Part shown: positions 20,609-32,312 of the stretch, one piece after another
Numbering within the stretch: the stretch's first letter is position 1
Layout of the letters: every line of letters begins with the position of its first letter
Source of the DNA: Xanthoparmelia taractica
Taxonomy: Eukaryota; Ascomycota; Lecanoromycetes; Lecanorales; Parmeliaceae
DNA length: 64,000 bases
Direction: 5' to 3'
Assembly: GCA_033085395.1 (NCBI GenBank)
Contig: JANQBS010000225.1
Location: forward strand, 1-64,000
Notes under the pieces: generated by a model
The model's input: only the letters and a program-made list of their open reading frames with translations
The model's database searches: none
Told to the model about the DNA's origin: nothing
Translations under genes and position numbers: made by a program

Positions 20609-23600
20609 ATGTCTAATGAGTATCAGCCACGTGAGATGGCAGAGGTGATGCCCATTGCGGTCATTGGCATGGCGTTTCGTGGACCCGGTGATGCAACCAA
20701 CGTGGAGAGACTCTGGAAGATGATTTCGGAGACCCGCGAAGCCTGGAGTTTGGTGCCAAAACAGAAATGGAACAACGAAGCTTTTTACCATCCAGACGCT
20801 AATAGGAATGGAACTGTAACGCATCATCCCATCTTACTCCATGATACCAACTAAAATCTTTACACAGTCAAATGTCAAAGGTGGCCATTATTTCACGGGT
20901 GACCTTTCTAAATTCGATGCACCATTCTTCAATATGACCAGGGCAGAAGCTGATGTAAGACCACTATCTGCACGCGAATAACCTACTGAAAATGACTGCT
21001 TTAGGGCTTAGACCCACAACAGCGTTTATTGCTGGAATGCTGTTATGAAGCTCTGGAGAATTGTAAGATATTCGGTGTTACAGTGTTTTACCTATGTACT
21101 GTGTACTGAAACAAGAGTAGCCGGTACCCCCCTGGAAAAAGCCAGGGGGACCGACACTTCTGTATACGTCGGATCATTCTGTGGAGACTACACGGATATG
21201 CTCATGAAAGATACAGAGAGTGTGCCATTATATCAAGCAACAAGTAGCGGACACTCTCGAGCGATAATCGCTAACAGACTGTCATATTTCTTTGACTTCA
21301 AAGGACCCAGTGTCACAATTGACACTGCTTGTTCGGCCAGCTTGGTTGCTCTGCATCTTGCTTGTCAGAGCTTGAGAACAGGCGAATCGCATCAAGCAGT
21401 GGTCGCGGGAGCAAATGTCATTCTGAGTCATGATATGACAATATCGATGTCCATGATGAGGTAGAAATCTCGGATCTCTGACGAGCGCAACTGAACTTTC
21501 GCTAGGTTCCTCTCCCCCGACGGCCGGTGCTACACTTTTGATGATAGAGCTAACGGATATGCGCGAGGCGAGGGTGTTGGATGCATCCTCTTGAAACCTC
21601 TACACGAAGCATTGAGAGACGGTGACACTGTTCGCGGAATTATCAGGAATACCGGTGTGAACCAAGATGGCAAAACATCTGGGATTACTCTACCTAGCCG
21701 CCAAGCCCAAGAATCTCTCATCCAAACCGTCTATGACAAGGCTGGACTCAATCCTTTAGACACCTCGTACGTGGAGTGCCACGGTACTGGCACCCCGGCA
21801 GGAGATCCTTTGGAGACGGCTGCTATTTCTCACGTTTTCGGGCATGGTAGATCACACGATCAACCGCTGCATATCGGATCGGTCAAGACTAACATTGGCC
21901 ACTTGGAAGGGGCCAGCGGGGTGGCGGGAATCATCAAATCTATCCTCATGCTCGAGAATCAGACGATACTACCGAACCGCAATTTTCGGAATGTTAACAA
22001 AAACATCCCTTTATATGATTGGAAGCTTAATGTAATCATAATTCAAACGTAATCTTAGAGAGTACGGCTAACAGTGTCAGGTACCAACTCGTCCCGAAAT
22101 TTGGAAAAGTCACGGTCCTCTTCGGGCATCCGTCAACAGCTTCGGCTACGGGGGGACCAATGCCCACGCTATTTTGGAGGAAGCTCGTGGCTACATGATC
22201 TCGCGAAATATCCAAGAATCTGCTCCAAGGGAATTTCGGGGACTAGGCTCCCGATCCGAAGCCGAATTGAATTGCTACGGTCCTTCTAAGACTTATCCTA
22301 GCGACGTTGGCTACTTACAAGCAAATGGTCTTGTCAACGGCAGTTCGGACCCTCAACCAAGGGAACCGAACTCCCTCATACCCATCGTTAACGGCCACGA
22401 CGAAGGCGATAGTCGTACTAAAAACTCTTCTCGTAGACGCCTCTTCCTGCTTTCTAGCCTTGACCAGAAGGGTGGGCGGAGCCAAGCGAAATCCTTGAGT
22501 ACATACCTGGTTGACCGCTTACATGGGGCCCAAGACCAACTCCTGAATGATCTGGCTTACACTCTTGGAGAAAGGCGCTCACGATTTGGCTATAAAGCTG
22601 TGATTGCAGCGAGTTCAGTTCCAGAATTGATTGAGCGACTGGATGATGAGAGTGTTAAGTTTGCAAGATCCTCGGGGAAGAAGGGTTTGGCCTACGTTTT
22701 CACAGGCCAGGGCGCACAATGGCATGCAATGGGTCTGGAGCTGATGTGGACATATCCCATTTTCTACAAATCCCTGGTCAGAGCCAGTAAATGGTTAAAT
22801 ACCCTTGGCGCTTCCTGGAACTTGATAGGTAACACGATATCTTCCCAGAAAACACTTTCTGCTAATTTGATTCTGTAGATGAGCTCTCTAAAAGCCCTGA
22901 GACTTCACAAGTGGGGTCTGTACACCTAAGCCAACCGTTATGCACTGCTCTGCAGCTTGCTTTGGTGGAACTCCTGGCATCTTGGAACATTAGACCGACA
23001 GCAGTCACAGGACACTCAAGCGGCGAGATAGCTGCAGCCTACACTGTTGGTGCTTTAACCTTTGAGGATGCGATGGCTGTAGCATATTATCGCGGGGTTG
23101 TGTCGAATATTGTCAAGGCAGAGAAAACCGGAGGAGCGATGATGGCTGTGGGACTGACGCCACAAGATGCGACCCCATTCGTCTCTGGATTGACCCAAGG
23201 CAGAGTCAGCATAGCGTGCATCAATAGCCCTTCAAGCATCACTGTATCTGGCGATGCATCTGCAATTGCAGAGCTCGAAGAGATCTTGAAGGCAAAAGGA
23301 ATATTTGCGCGGAAGCTTGAGGTGGAAGTCGCCTACCATTCCCACCATATGGAAACCGTAGCTCAGGACTACTTGACAGCTCTATCAAAGATCAAAGCAC
23401 GAGACGTGGAGACAGATATCGAGTTTTATTCTTCCGTAACTGGCCAACGAGCGGACACTTCAGAGCTTGGTCCTTCCTACTGGGTTAAGAACATGGTTGG
23501 CCAAGTCAGATTTGCAGAATCTCTAAGAAATCTTTGCTTAGAGACCGGTAGGAGGGGTACGAAAACTCGACAGCGCGGGCGGGGTCCCACAATCAATATT

Positions 23601-26600
23601 ATCGTGGAGATCGGACCGCACTCAGCACTTGCTGGTCCAATTAAACAGATATTGCAGGCAGATCTCAAGCTCAGGGCTTCCAAACCTACATACCTGACGG
23701 CTCTTGTTCGAAAGGTTGATGCAGTGCAGACCTGCCTCGCGCTGGCATCAAATCTTCTTACAGAGGAGTACGCGGTGGACATCGCCAGTTGTAATAGACC
23801 CACGTCTACCGAAAATCCCCGGGTGTTAGTTGATCTCCCTCAATACGCATGGAACCATTCGACCTCTTACTGGGCGGAGTCCAGAATCAGTAAGACCTAC
23901 CGCTTCAGACCGCATCCTAGAACCGATATCCTGGGTGTTCCAGAGGTCAGCGCAAACTCACCGAGACCGAGCTGGCGAAACTATGTCAGACCTTCTGAGA
24001 TTCCGTGGGTAAAGGATCATAGGGTACAGAACAGTGTCGTCTATCCCGCAGCAGGCTACCTTGTCATGGCCATTGAGGCTGCAAGCCAGCGCGCAATAGC
24101 CAGAAACATCGATGTTGCCCATTACAGACTACGTGAAGTTACTTTTGGGCAAGCTCTCGTCATACCTGAGCAATCAGGAGAAGTAGAAACGATTGTCCAG
24201 CTGATACCGCATCAAGAGGGAACAAGATTTCTTTCAAATACATGGGACGAATTTTGCGTGTTGTCGGTGACAGATGACGACCGCTGGACCGAACACTGCC
24301 GTGGATTGATTAGCGTAGAGAGAGTCGCGGTGCGAGATGAGATCTTAGGGGTTGGCTCGCAGACAGACAGTCATCTTCAGAAAATTTCGCATATGGAGGC
24401 TCTTTGCCGGACACAGCTCGACACAAATGAGCTCTATCAGCAGTTAGCCAGCATCGGGCTGCAATATGGTCCATCATTCACTAATATGAAGTCCGCGAAG
24501 TCTGCTCCAAACATGTCCATAGGCAAGATCGAAATCCCGGACACCGCTGCAACAATGCCAATGGGCTTTCAGTATCCTACCGTCATTCATCCCGCGACAG
24601 CTGACAGCCTCTTTCATGGCCTCTTTGCGGCTTTAGCATCAAGTTCCGGCGCTTTAAAGGACCCGTTACTGCCTGTCTTTGTAGAGGAGGTGTCGGTGTC
24701 CTCCCAGATTAGCCATGATCCGGGTCATGAGCTTGTATCGTACTCATCAACCGAGAGGAAAGACAGCCGTCAGATCAAGGCCAACATGATTGTTTTCGGC
24801 GAAGAGCCAAACAGCAGCGAGCCGGTGGTAACGATAGATGGACTTATGTGTACCGCATTGGCAAACGATTCTCAGGTCCAGACGTCTTCCAGATCTCGCC
24901 AACTAGCTTATAATCTGAATTGGGAGCCTGATGTAGACTTCATGTCTTCCACCGACGTGGCAACACTGTGCAATGATGCCAAGCCCTCCCCAAATGGGCA
25001 AGAGGCCGTTCAGTCTTTGGAGCGGGCAGGTTTTTACTTCATGGAGAACGCTCTGAAAGCCTTGGATCCAACAAATATTCAAAACATGCTTCCCCATCAC
25101 AAGCTACAGTGGGCTTGCTTCGAGTCTTTCGTGAGCGCTGTGCGCGATGGACGACTCGGGGTTCCCACAGCTACTTGGATAACTGCGAATGAGGCGGAAC
25201 GAGCAGAACACATTACGAAAGTTAGTGCCTCTGGCGGCGAGGGCGCCCTTCTCTGTCAAGTTGGCCGGAACCTGCCAAAGATTCTCGCAAGAGACGTGGA
25301 AGCTCTTGCCGTCATGGTTGAAGAAGGCCGCTTGGACGCCTATTACAGAGAAAATGAAAGGTTTGATCGCAACTACCGGGCAGCAACGAAGTACTTTGAC
25401 TTACTTGCGCACAAAAATCCTCATCTTAAGGTCCTCGAGATTGGTGCCGGCACAGGCGGCGCGACGCTTCCAATCATGGAAGCAATTGGAGGTGGAGATG
25501 GGGAGCTCTCAAGGCTGACCAACTGGCATTTTACGGACATTAGCAGCAGCTTCTTCGATGCGTCAAAAGAGAAGCTAAAGCGCTGGAGCCATCTCATTAG
25601 CTATGCTAAGCTTGATATTGAGGCTGACCCCTTGAAGCAAGGCTTTGAGCCTGAGTCTTACGATGTTGTGGTTGCTGCTAATATCCTTCATGCGACAAAG
25701 TCCATGCACCAGACGCTAGGTAATGTACGTAAACTGCTCAAACCTGGAGGTAGATTGGTCCTGATTGAGCTCACTCGAGAACGTATGACGACGTCCACAA
25801 TCTTTGGGACACTCCCTGGTTGGTGGGCTGGCGCAGAGGACGGCCGCCAGAAAGGACCGACATTGACAGAGGAAGAATGGGACGAAACATTGCAGCAAGT
25901 TGGTTTCTCCGGACTGGATGCCGCGGTCTGGGACTCGTCCACAGAACCTGAGCATCAAGGATCGATGATGATTTCTCGGGTCATTGAAAATGGACTAGTC
26001 GCAGAAAACCCAGGGGTACTCTTGATTCATGAAGCCAGCTTACCATGGAACATAGTACAACACATGGCAACAAGAGTCTCTGCTCAATTTGCAACGACAG
26101 TCGATGTAGAGACACTGGTTAATGCGGATCCCGCAGGGAAGCTATGCATCGTTCTCTATGAGGTCACTAGACCTTACTTGAGCGATCCTTCGCCTGAGGA
26201 GTTTGAAGCTACGAAGAGGATCTTCACGTCCGCTGCCGGCGTGATGTGGGTCACGCAAGGAGCAAGAATGTCATCCAGGAGTCCGGCATCCAACCTGGTC
26301 ACTGGGCTCGCGAGAACGGTCAGATCTGAGTACGGCAATATCAAGATTGTCCTATTCGACCTAGATCCAGATCAGCCATTTTCAAGTACAGCAGCAGCGG
26401 ACACCGTTTTGGATCTCTTTGAAGGTCATTTTGGTACTAGTTCTCAGCGCTTAGATGATGTGGACTTGGAATATGTCCAGAGAAGCGGGCGCATTATGAT
26501 ACCTCGTATGGTCTCTAATGCGACGGTCAATAGGGTGATTGAGTCGGCCAACTCGGGCCCAATACCTGAGCCACAGACTTTTCGACAACCCGGACGTCCA

Positions 26601-28859
26601 CTCGTTATGGAGATAGGAACACCCGGCCTTCTCGACACGATCCACTTCGTAGACGATGACAGAATGAACGATGCTTTACCAAGGGACCAAGTGGAAATAG
26701 AAGTTCAGGCAACCGGATTTAATTTCAAAGACGTGATGATGGCCATGGGTCAAGTTGAAGTTGAAAGCCTAGGACTAGAGTGCGCCGGTATCGTCACAAG
26801 CTGTGGAGAATCTGTGCAGGACGTCTCAATTGGCGATCGAGTCTCGTGTTACGCTTTCGGTGCATTTTCAACCAAGTATCGCTCCGAGGCAATAGCCGTA
26901 CAGAAGCTACCACATGATATGTCTTTCGAAACAGCTGCATGTTTGCCTGTTGCATATTGCACTGCTTATCACTCACTGTACAGCGTGGCTAATGTTCAGA
27001 AAGACGAGACCGTATTGATCCACGCCGCTTCTGGAGGACTCGGTCAAGCTGCCATTGAGCTGTGTCAACTCGTTGGGGCTGAGATCTTTGCAACGGTGGG
27101 GACACTTGAGAAGAAGACCTTTCTAATGGAACGATATAACATACCCGAAGATCATATTCTCTTCAGCCGAGACCGTAGCTTCGCAAAAGGTATCATGGCC
27201 ATGACCAAGAACGTCGGTGTGGATGTCATTCTCAATTCCGTTGCGGGTGAAATGCTACGAATTACATGGGAGTGCATCGCTCCTTTTGGGCGATTCATTG
27301 AGCTGGGAGCCCGCGATTACACCATCAACACCCATTTGGAAATGCACAAATTTGCCAGAAATGTCACTTTTGCAGTCGTCAATTTGGTCAGTCTGGTCAG
27401 AGAGAGGCCTCAAGCGGCAGCACGGGTCTGGTCAAAGGTAATGGATCTCTTCCGCAGCAAAAAATTGGATGGACCATCTCCTATCACCGCCTACGGCATA
27501 TCAGATATCGAGAAAGCACTGCGGACAATGCAATCTGGGAGACATATGGGCAAGCTGGTGGCTGTTGCTCGGCCTGGTGAAACAGTCAAGGTATGATCAG
27601 TCTCTTGGCTATACACTTAATCGCTTACATTATCAGGCTATTCCGCGTGTGGAGACGAGAAGCATCTTGAGCCCGGATGCTTCATACCTCCTGGTGGGAG
27701 GCCTCGGTGGTCTGGGCCGATCGATTGCTCTGTGGATGACCGATCACGGTGCAAGACATTTAATTTTCGCATCTCGAAGTGGAGTCGCCAAGCAAGAGGC
27801 CAGCGAGCTTGTCAAGGTGCTGAAGGAAAAAGGGGTTACAGTCGCAGTATATAGCTGTGACATAGGCGATGCTTCTCAGCTAGAGTATAATCTCGCGCAG
27901 ACAGATCATATGCCACCTATTCGAGGTGTAATTCAAGGTGCTATGGTACTTCAGGTATGTCGAGGGAATTCTCATCCCCATTGAAGTTGAATTGCGCCTG
28001 CGATCGCTGACACCGCCAGGACTCCCTACTTGAGAAGATGACATGCGAAGAGTATGCGGCGGCTATCAAGCCCAAGGTCCATGGAACCTGGAATCTCCAT
28101 AACCTACTGCCGAAGGATATGGACTTCTTCGTCATGTTGTCATCCACGAGCGGTATCATCGGCAACGCCAGTCAAGCCAACTATGCGGCAGGGTCTACCT
28201 TCCTCGATGCCTTTTGTGACTACAGAAGAGCACTTGGTCTGCCTGCTGTGACCATAGATCTCGGTGTTATTCTTGGGGTCGGCTACGTGGCAGAAAACCA
28301 AGACCTTGCTAGCAAACTCGAGCGCCAAGGATTCGAAGGTACCACGGAGGAAGATTTGAGGCAGTTGATCAAATTTGCAGTCACCAGTCCACCGAAGGCA
28401 TCGTCCTCGGGTCAGATAGTGACTGGGCTTGGGGCATGGAGTGAAACGTCTCATGGCGCATTTATGTCTCCAATGTTCTCGCACTTCCGGCGCATGGCTC
28501 TGAGCGTAGGGCATAGCGCAGATGAGAGCACTCAGACAGGACGTCCGATCCGAGACCAGTTGCGCAAAGTCAAGTCCCTAGCTGAAGCTGTTCAGCGAAT
28601 TTGCGAATCGATCATTTCAAAGGTCTCGTCGCTTTCAATGACTCCGGTGGAGGACATTAGTGAGACGAAGCCGATATCCGAGTACGGCATGGACTCGCTT
28701 GTGGCAGTCGAGATGCGGAATTGGCTGTTCAAAGAAATGGATGCGACTATCGCGATCTTGGAGTTGCTGGCGAACCAACCCCTTCGCTCATTGGCGACAA
28801 AGATTGCGAAAGGGAGCAAGCTTATTGATCCTGCGGTTGCTAGAAGTGAGGACGATTAG
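20609..28859 (+). CDS. Highly reducing type I polyketide synthase (KS-AT-DH-cMeT-ER-KR-ACP)
   Basis: Nine exons (20609-20815, 20868-20954, 21005-21062, 21121-21460, 21506-22031, 22081-22828, 22879-27590, 27637-27954, 28020-28859) give 2611 residues, normal for an HR-PKS. KS has Cys188 (DTACSAS), His323 (ECHGTGT) and His363 (KTNIGHLEG). AT has Ser702 (GHSSGE). DH has His1036 (DHRVQNSVVYP) and Asp1231 (ADSLFH). cMeT has EIGAGTGGAT near 1510. ER has the nucleotide loop HAASGGLGQA near 2040. KR has GGLGGLG from 2247, Ser2374 and Tyr2387. ACP has Ser2558 (GMDSL). All domains look active. There is no TE domain, so release needs the separate hydrolase. The fourth exon's acceptor (GAGTAG, 21120) is the least certain junction. 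It should build the fully or partly reduced chain condensed by the citrate synthase. Confidence 0.95.
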
Positions 28860-29435
28860 GTGTAGGCATCATGATTTGTCTAGCTGCGTTGCTGGCAGAC
28901 GAACTGAATGATAGACTCTATCTTGTATTCGGCGAGACGCGTAATTTACAACAAAAACGGTGATATGTAATCAAACCGAGACTAACCCCAAAGGGAATAA
29001 AGGACTGCGGGATCCTTGTCACAAATGCCACATCTCGGAGTTACTCCTTTTGGGGGGACTGGGGTCTTACATGTATGTAAGTACAGACGACTGAGTTGCT
29101 TGACAGTCATGCATTATCCGACGAGTGGTAGAAATTTTATTTTAGAGGGAGTACACAGTTGGGTTACTACATGATGTAGTGAATGATTGGTATTGTATCA
29201 ATGGCCACCAGCCTTTTGGCCTAATGGCATACTGCATGACTAAGGTACTTTGTACATGCCAGTGGGGGTTTTAAATGGCTACGCTCTTCATTCCCACACT
29301 TTTTTCCTTCTCATTCTCAATTAATTCTCGAATGCTACTAATCTCATATTGAAACCGCAAGAAGAAAGAAAAGGGAAAAAGAAACAATCCTCTCCAACCA
29401 AGACCTATTTCTATCTTTTATCCACCTCAGCAACT
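28860..29435. other. Spacer and dienelactone-hydrolase promoter
   Basis: This 576-bp stretch is not coding. A CTCCTTTT motif at 29044 lies 392 bp before the next ATG, and a CT-rich tract precedes the start. Confidence 0.5.
29044..29051 (+). promoter_or_regulatory. Candidate cluster motif CTCCTTTT upstream of dienelactone hydrolase
   Basis: The context is TTACTCCTTTTGGGG, 392 bp upstream of the ATG at 29436, the same distance as the copy before the PKS. Confidence 0.35.
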
Positions 29436-30567
29436 ATGTCTACAGCTGAAGTAAGAACGCTGCTCTATGGACCTTTACATTCAAAGCTCACACTGACCAA
29501 CCAAGGCTTGCTGCAACGTTCCGCCCATTGAGGTGGATTACACTCCCAAGGGAAGCTACATCACAATCCAAGGAATGAAAACATGTCAGTCTTTATTCTA
29601 AACGTGAGCTCTCACACTCATCCTCCGGCTTACTCGCTGCCTCCCTAAGATAAGACTGGCCCTTCAAACGCCTCGACCGCCATCCTCGTAATCGGCGATA
29701 TCTTTGGCAACTCGTCTCAAGTCCTTCAGGTACGTCATCTCTTCTCGCCCCTCATCCCCCCACTCATACATCAACCAATCCCTGCCTCTCCTAGGGCGCC
29801 GACATTCTTGCCTATGGCGGTCACTCCTCCCACCAACACGCAGTCTATGTTCCCGACTTCTTGCGCGGCAAATACGCTCACCATGAGTGGTTTACCTCGA
29901 ACTCGTCCGACAACCAAAAAGCCATGGGCGAATACTTCCAGGGCCCCGCAAACCCAGCAAAGGCTGTGGAGGCAATCGCTGGCACTATCAAGGACATTGA
30001 AACCGAATCCAACGGTGCAATCAAGAAATGGGCCGTTCTGGGTCTCTGCTGGGGTGGTAAGGTATGTGTAACCTCGTCACCTCTAATCCGTCACTGGTAG
30101 GACTTTGAGGGTTTTGAAGGCTCAGATGCATACAGGTCGCAACCATTGCAGCCGGAACCTCCACAGCATTCGTCGCTGCTGTCTCTGCCCACCCCGCCAT
30201 GGTAGACCCCAAAGATGCACCTTCCATTTCTATCCCCTTCGCTCTGCTCCCATCCAAGGACGAAGATGCCGACGCCTGCAAGGGCTTCATGGATGGCCTG
30301 AAAGGCGAGAAATATGCTCAGACATTCCATGATATGCCCCACGTAGGTTACCCTTTATTCCGTAATCTCTGATGATAGAGTAAAGACCACTAACGCGCGG
30401 TCCAGGGTTGGATGGCTGCCCGTGGAAACCTCCACGACCCCATCGTCAAAGAACAATTCAAGCGTGGCTACGAGGCGACTCTAGAGTTCTTGTGAGTCCC
30501 TATCTGAATGATATTGTTACTTGGAAGGACACACCGCTGACGTGCTCGTAGCCACAAGTATTTGTAA
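29436..30567 (+). CDS. Dienelactone hydrolase family protein
   Basis: Seven exons (29436-29450, 29506-29584, 29650-29729, 29795-30061, 30136-30342, 30406-30491, 30552-30567) give 249 residues, the usual family length. The first and last exons encode only 5 residues each and were placed by frame and family ends (MSTAE at the start, HKYL at the end). The catalytic triad is Cys143 (GLCWGG), Asp189 (SKDEDA) and His216 (MPHGW), with the spacing typical of dienelactone hydrolases. It is a cytosolic alpha/beta hydrolase with a Cys nucleophile. It may hydrolyse a lactone or anhydride of the cluster product; that is inference from position. Confidence 0.88.
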
Positions 30568-31262
30568 ACAGTTTTTGGCACAGGCTCCAAGTGAAGGATC
30601 TCTGGCTGGTGTCTGACCTTTGGAGCTAGACTTTCAATTAGTCTCAGCTCAAAGGTTTCGATTCAGCACTTGGTACTTTAGCATGCTCTGTAGAGAATTG
30701 TTTTAGAATCGATGAAGTTTTAGACTCCCTGAGTCCCACTTTGGACATCATACCGACGTTATTCTACCTAGAAGATAGCGTAATGCATATTTACCAAATG
30801 GTATATCCATGCAGAAGTGTACTTTGACGCGGGTTCCTTATGAACCCTATATTTGGACACAGACAAGGAGTGAATTGTAGTGGGTTCCCAGTAGCTCTCG
30901 TATTTACATTTCTATACGCTTATAAATCAGCACCGCCCAGATTACAGTAAGAGCCAAGTCTCATTACAAATCCGTTCCTAGTTTCAAAAGATTTCCAAAA
31001 GGGTTACAACAGGCATTCTGGATTCGAAAGTCTTACATTTGTGTTTGAAACGAAGCAACAAGAAGCCAATTTAAGCAAATAATAATCGATGCAGAAGCAA
31101 TACAGAAGTGACTTAGAGGAAAAGAAGAAGCGCATCAAATTTAAGCAAACAGGAAATGACGCATAAGCAATACAGAAGTGACTTAGAAGCAAAGAAGAAG
31201 CGCATCCAACCTCCACCAGACCCTTCCTCTGAAATGTTCTTAAGGATGTTCACACAGACACA
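30568..31262. other. Convergent spacer with a tandem duplication
   Basis: This is the 3' region of two convergent genes. No coding sequence was recognised. It contains a 70-bp tandem duplication near the end of the beta-propeller gene. Confidence 0.5.
31069..31208. repeat. 70-bp tandem duplication
   Basis: Two adjacent units share TTTAAGCAAA at the left and AGCAATACAGAAGTGACTTA plus AAGAAGAAGCGCAT at the right, exactly 70 bp apart. The two units differ mainly in the middle ~15 bp. Confidence 0.75.
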
Positions 31263-32312
31263 CTAGGTCCATCCAGCAGCCACCACGTCCACCTTAACAA
31301 TCTTGCCTGGATTAGTAAACTGGTTAGAGACGTACTGTGCCGCGCCACCATTGGTCGTCACATAGACGCTTGCCAGATCGGTCGGTAGCCTCCCAAACTG
31401 CACAGCCGTTGATCCTGCCAAAAGTGACGAATTCGAAACCACATCGGGCGGGCCGTCCGCACTTTCCAAAATCCCGTGGAATCTCAGCTGGTTGTCTCCA
31501 GCTATGAAGAGGTCCCCAAGCAGATCAAGCTGGAAGTCGTCAGCGCCGGGTGCGTTGCGGACAACGACCGTCGCTGGCCCTTTGGCCGAGCCGTCTGCGT
31601 TCAGCTGCACTTTGCCCAGGAGCGCCTGATCGGTGTTTGAGAAGTACAGGTTCTGGTTGTAGACTTTGAGGCCGTTGATGCCGAGAGCGGGGACTGCACC
31701 GCTCGTGGGCGCCATAAGCGGATCCGTGATTATTTTGTCCACCGCTCCGTTGTTGACGTTGAGGCTCCACACGGCTCCAGCACCCGAGTCTGCGATCAGG
31801 AGCGTGTCTCCGCCGCTGGACTGCAGGGTAGTCATTCCGTTGAGTGTTAGGCCCTGGGGGAAATCGGCGATTTTTGTGGCAACGGTGGGAGCGCCTCCGG
31901 CGGTGAAGCCGGCCATGTTTAGCTTCCACACGGAATAGGATCCAGGGGTTGATGTCGCGGCTGCGATGGAGATGTTACCCGTGACGACGTAGAAGGTGTC
32001 AAAGCCCAGTTCTGCGATGCCTAGGCAGGCGAGATAGGAGGGGAAGGTGTGCACGAGAGTCGAGGGGTGGGCAGAATTTGGGTTCGGGTCCACTTGGTAC
32101 ACTTGCGGTGTGTTGAGCAGGGTAGCTAGGATTTGCCCGTTGGCTCTGACCGCGAGGTTTTCCACCCATGTGCCTAGGGTAAAAGTGTGGATTGAGGTGA
32201 CGGTTGGGGTTGAGGCTGCTGCCCGGATGGCGTGACGATCGACGGGGGAGGCAATGGTCAAGGATACGAGTCCGACGAAAGTGAAAAGGGAGGAAAGAGT
32301 ATGGAAGTGCAT
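31263..32312 (-). CDS. Secreted six-bladed beta-propeller (SMP-30/NHL-like) protein
   Basis: This is a single exon of 349 residues with an N-terminal signal peptide (LSSLFTFVGLVSLTIASP). Repeated strands of the type VYQVDPNPNS, SVWKLNMAG, AVWSLNVNNG and LYFSNTDQALLGKV mark about six propeller blades. This fungal family is annotated variously as SMP-30/gluconolactonase-like or quinoprotein-like, and members occur in secondary-metabolite clusters. No catalytic site can be assigned safely. It is convergent with the dienelactone hydrolase and could be the right edge of the cluster. Confidence 0.8.
   Translation of the reverse strand: MHFHTLSSLFTFVGLVSLTIASPVDRHAIRAAASTPTVTSIHTFTLGTWVENLAVRANGQILATLLNTPQVYQVDPNPNSAHPSTLVHTFPSYLACLGIAELGFDTFYVVTGNISIAAATSTPGSYSVWKLNMAGFTAGGAPTVATKIADFPQGLTLNGMTTLQSSGGDTLLIADSGAGAVWSLNVNNGAVDKIITDPLMAPTSGAVPALGINGLKVYNQNLYFSNTDQALLGKVQLNADGSAKGPATVVVRNAPGADDFQLDLLGDLFIAGDNQLRFHGILESADGPPDVVSNSSLLAGSTAVQFGRLPTDLASVYVTTNGGAAQYVSNQFTNPGKIVKVDVVAAGWT

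Noticed and set aside
22032..22080. Apparent frameshift in the PKS after the KS domain
   Set aside because: A 49-bp GT-AG intron removes the stop and restores the family sequence on both sides.
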